This document shows positions 7,638 through 9,311 of a DNA stretch of 9,311 nucleotides, piece by piece. A program made the translations under genes and the position numbers. Source of the DNA: an uncultured Verrucomicrobiae bacterium (lineage in GTDB: Bacteria; Verrucomicrobiota; Verrucomicrobiia; Verrucomicrobiales; DEV007); the NCBI GenBank assembly GCA_937898895.1, contig CALDKL010000561.1, positions 1-9,311 on the forward strand, read 5' to 3'. The notes under the pieces were generated by a model that was not told where the DNA came from, made no database searches, and worked only from the letters and a program-made list of their open reading frames with translations. Numbering within the stretch: the first letter of the stretch is position 1; each line of letters opens with the position of its first letter.

Positions 7638-7816
7638 GATCAGAGAGGGTGCAATGAGGAAAAATCGCTGAAAAATGGAAGAACGCCAGGGGACGGAAAT
7701 CGGGTCGTGGATTTTGCAATCATACACGCACACATACTCAATTCGCATGTCCCTCCTCCATCCTGTCGTTTTGAGTGGGAGCTGGGGTGTGAGGAAATCG
7801 AATCTCCATCCCAACG

Positions 7817-8785
7817 CTACAAGATCCTCCTACCTCTGTCGCGCCAGACATCCGTGACCGCTGCGACGATGATGACCAGGCCGGTGACGAGGAGCTTTAC
7901 CGGGTCGGAGGCTCCGAGATTGGCGAGTCCGGCTCCGAGAGTGGAAATGATGAGGACACCGAGGAAGCTGCCGACGACGGAACCGCGTCCACCCAGGAGG
8001 CTGGTACCCCCGACGACAACGGCGGCGATCGCGGAGAGTTCGATTCCGGATCCGGCATTGGGGTCGACCGATCCGAGGCGGGCACAGTCAAACGCTGCGG
8101 CAAGTCCGGCAAGTGCGCCCGCGACCACAAACACGGTGAGCCGGACAGGCCGGGTGCGAATCCCCGAGTAGATGGCGGCCTCTTCGTTGCCTCCGATGAC
8201 AAGAACCTGCCGCCCAAAGACGGTGCGGCGCAGGACGATCTGACCCGCGATGACGAGGAGGACGGCGAGAAGAATGGCGGGGGAAAGTCCGAGACCCGGT
8301 AGCGGGGTTCCGAGGGCCTCGACCGGTTTGCCGATATAGCGCGTCTCGGAACTCGTCGCGAGATAGGCGAGGCCGCGGGCGATCTGCATCATCCCGAGGG
8401 TGACGATGAAGCTGGCGACCCGAAAGCGAACCGAGAGGAATCCATTGACCCATCCGCACATGGCACCGGTGAGCATCGCGAGAGGAAGAGCGGCGACGAG
8501 GGGCAGTTTCGCGTCAACCATGGCGAGACCGAGCATGGATCCGGCGAAGGCCATGACGGAACCGACGGAGAGGTCGATGCCGCCGGTCAGAATGACGAAG
8601 GTCATGCCGACGGAGAGGACGGTGAGGGCGGGAACCTGATTCGCGATCTGGTGAAACGTGGCGGTATCGAGGAAATTCCTGCCAAAGACACCAAAAACGA
8701 TGACGAGCAGGGCAAGCACTCCGAGAAGGCCGAGGGATTCGCGGGGACGGAACCCGGCCTGGGAGGGGAGGGGGGCGGGAGACAT
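7817..8785 (-). CDS. Ribose-type ABC transporter permease (RbsC-like)
   Basis: A 322-residue inner-membrane permease of the carbohydrate uptake transporter-2 (CUT2) family that imports ribose, xylose, autoinducer-2 and related sugars. A short cytoplasmic N-terminus (1-18) is followed by about eight to ten hydrophobic helices. Family signatures: GMTFVILTGGIDLSVGS (60-76), the cytoplasmic ATPase-contact region IGGNEEAAIYSGI (187-199), and DPNAGSGIELSAIAAVVVGG (231-250) followed by TSLLGGRGS. Length is normal. Its start is 23 bases downstream of the binding-protein stop, so the two are surely co-transcribed. The CUT2 ATPase gene (RbsA-like, with two fused nucleotide-binding domains) is not between or after them. 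It must lie upstream of the binding protein or elsewhere. The 'ribose' label is supported by the partner's pocket residues rather than by the permease itself. Confidence 0.93.
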   Translation of the reverse strand: MSPAPLPSQAGFRPRESLGLLGVLALLVIVFGVFGRNFLDTATFHQIANQVPALTVLSVGMTFVILTGGIDLSVGSVMAFAGSMLGLAMVDAKLPLVAALPLAMLTGAMCGWVNGFLSVRFRVASFIVTLGMMQIARGLAYLATSSETRYIGKPVEALGTPLPGLGLSPAILLAVLLVIAGQIVLRRTVFGRQVLVIGGNEEAAIYSGIRTRPVRLTVFVVAGALAGLAAAFDCARLGSVDPNAGSGIELSAIAAVVVGGTSLLGGRGSVVGSFLGVLIISTLGAGLANLGASDPVKLLVTGLVIIVAAVTDVWRDRGRRIL

Positions 8786-8808
8786 GTCGCGAGGCGGAGT
8801 GGATCGGA

Positions 8809-9311
8809 TCAGGGCAACTGCTCTTTCGTGATGAGATCGACGGGAGTCTTGGTGACTTCGGGGGCAGCTTCGCCCCGGAGGATGGACAGGGCGGCTTCGA
8901 TGCCATAGACGGCGAGTTGATCGCCGTGCTGATCGGCGGTGGCGAGGATGCGACCTTCGCGGATGAGCGCCTGGACCGCGCTGATGTTGTCGAAGCCAAC
9001 GATGCGGACCTGTCCTTCTTTGCCGACGGACTTGACGGCTGCGGCGGCACCGAGGGCCATATTGTCATTGCTCGCGAGAATGCCGACGAGATCGGGATGG
9101 GCGGTGAGGATTGAGGCGGTCACGCTGTTGGCCTTCTCCATTTCCCAGGAGGCACTCTGTGTGGCGGTGACGGAGATGCCGGCGGACTGCATGGCTTCCT
9201 CGAATCCGGCGCGACGCTGTTGGGCATTGAATGCGGTGGGCACTCCCTCGAGGATGGCGACTTTGCTGCCGCGGTTTAGATGTTTGGCGAGTTCTTCGCC
9301 GACGAGTTTTG
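8809..9311 (-). CDS. Ribose-type periplasmic substrate-binding protein, C-terminal part (5' end outside window)
   Basis: The last 166 residues of an RbsB-like type I periplasmic binding protein. The frame is open to the right edge, beginning KLVGEELAKHLNRGSKVAIL, so the signal peptide and first lobe lie outside; the GTG at 9243 is internal, not the start. Residues aligning with the E. coli RbsB ribose pocket are visible: R in QQRRAGF (R141), an aromatic in SASWEME (W for F164), N in ASNDNMALG (N190), D in IVGFDNIS (D215) and Q in ATADQHGDQ (Q235). The end, PVDLITKEQLP, also matches the E. coli C-terminus (PVDLKLV). These matches come from memory of the family, not an alignment run here. They support a ribose or similar pentofuranose ligand. 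It delivers substrate to the permease encoded just downstream. Confidence 0.93.
   Translation of the reverse strand, partial: KLVGEELAKHLNRGSKVAILEGVPTAFNAQQRRAGFEEAMQSAGISVTATQSASWEMEKANSVTASILTAHPDLVGILASNDNMALGAAAAVKSVGKEGQVRIVGFDNISAVQALIREGRILATADQHGDQLAVYGIEAALSILRGEAAPEVTKTPVDLITKEQLP

Noticed and set aside
7638..7814. TTG-initiated N-terminal extension of the nucleoside hydrolase (59 codons), beginning just after the permease stop
   Set aside because: It would bury a textbook signal peptide; the added residues show no conserved character.

Overview
The window is GC-rich, densely coding bacterial chromosome. It holds six genes or gene parts with clear family assignments, plus the first 28 codons of a seventh. 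The best taxonomic marker is the 956-residue exported protein at 2145-5015. It combines a dehydrogenase-like beta-propeller, helical repeats and a C-terminal CxxCH cytochrome domain, an architecture typical of the Planctomycetota-Verrucomicrobiota (PVC) group. The Tat-exported Gfo/Idh/MocA oxidoreductase behind it is also characteristic of that group. A member of Verrucomicrobiota is my best guess, with Planctomycetota possible; this is inference from gene content only. No start codon in the window has a convincing Shine-Dalgarno sequence.

Layout. (1) 1-2018, minus strand: a HAD-family phosphatase, then a MoxR-type AAA+ ATPase, then the N-terminus of a DUF58 protein running off the left edge. 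MoxR plus DUF58 is a well-known pair with a proposed chaperone or assembly role; the HAD gene is probably an unrelated neighbour. (2) 2019-2144: a short divergent intergenic region that must serve both directions. (3) 2145-6533, plus strand: the PVC-type cytochrome/dehydrogenase-like protein, then the Tat-signal Gfo/Idh/MocA oxidoreductase. Both are predicted to act outside the cytoplasm, probably on sugars or sugar derivatives. (4) 6534-6614: a convergent intergenic gap with a strong 12-bp GC-rich hairpin, probably a terminator. (5) 6615-9311, minus strand, read right to left: a ribose-type periplasmic binding protein (5' end outside the window), its inner-membrane permease, and a secreted nucleoside hydrolase.

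How the genes may work together. The right-hand unit reads as a nucleoside or ribose scavenging module. The nucleoside hydrolase carries a signal peptide, so it would split nucleosides outside the cytoplasm, and the Rbs-type transporter would import the released pentose. The ATPase subunit (RbsA-like) is not in the window and would have to lie upstream of the binding protein or elsewhere. The middle unit reads as an envelope-located carbohydrate-modifying pair, one member of which carries a covalently bound haem.

No stretch longer than 300 bases lacks a gene. I see no tRNA, rRNA, CRISPR array, insertion sequence or large repeat. I do not see evidence for a wholly new system; the most interesting points are the secreted nucleoside hydrolase coupled to a ribose transporter and its altered active-site motif.
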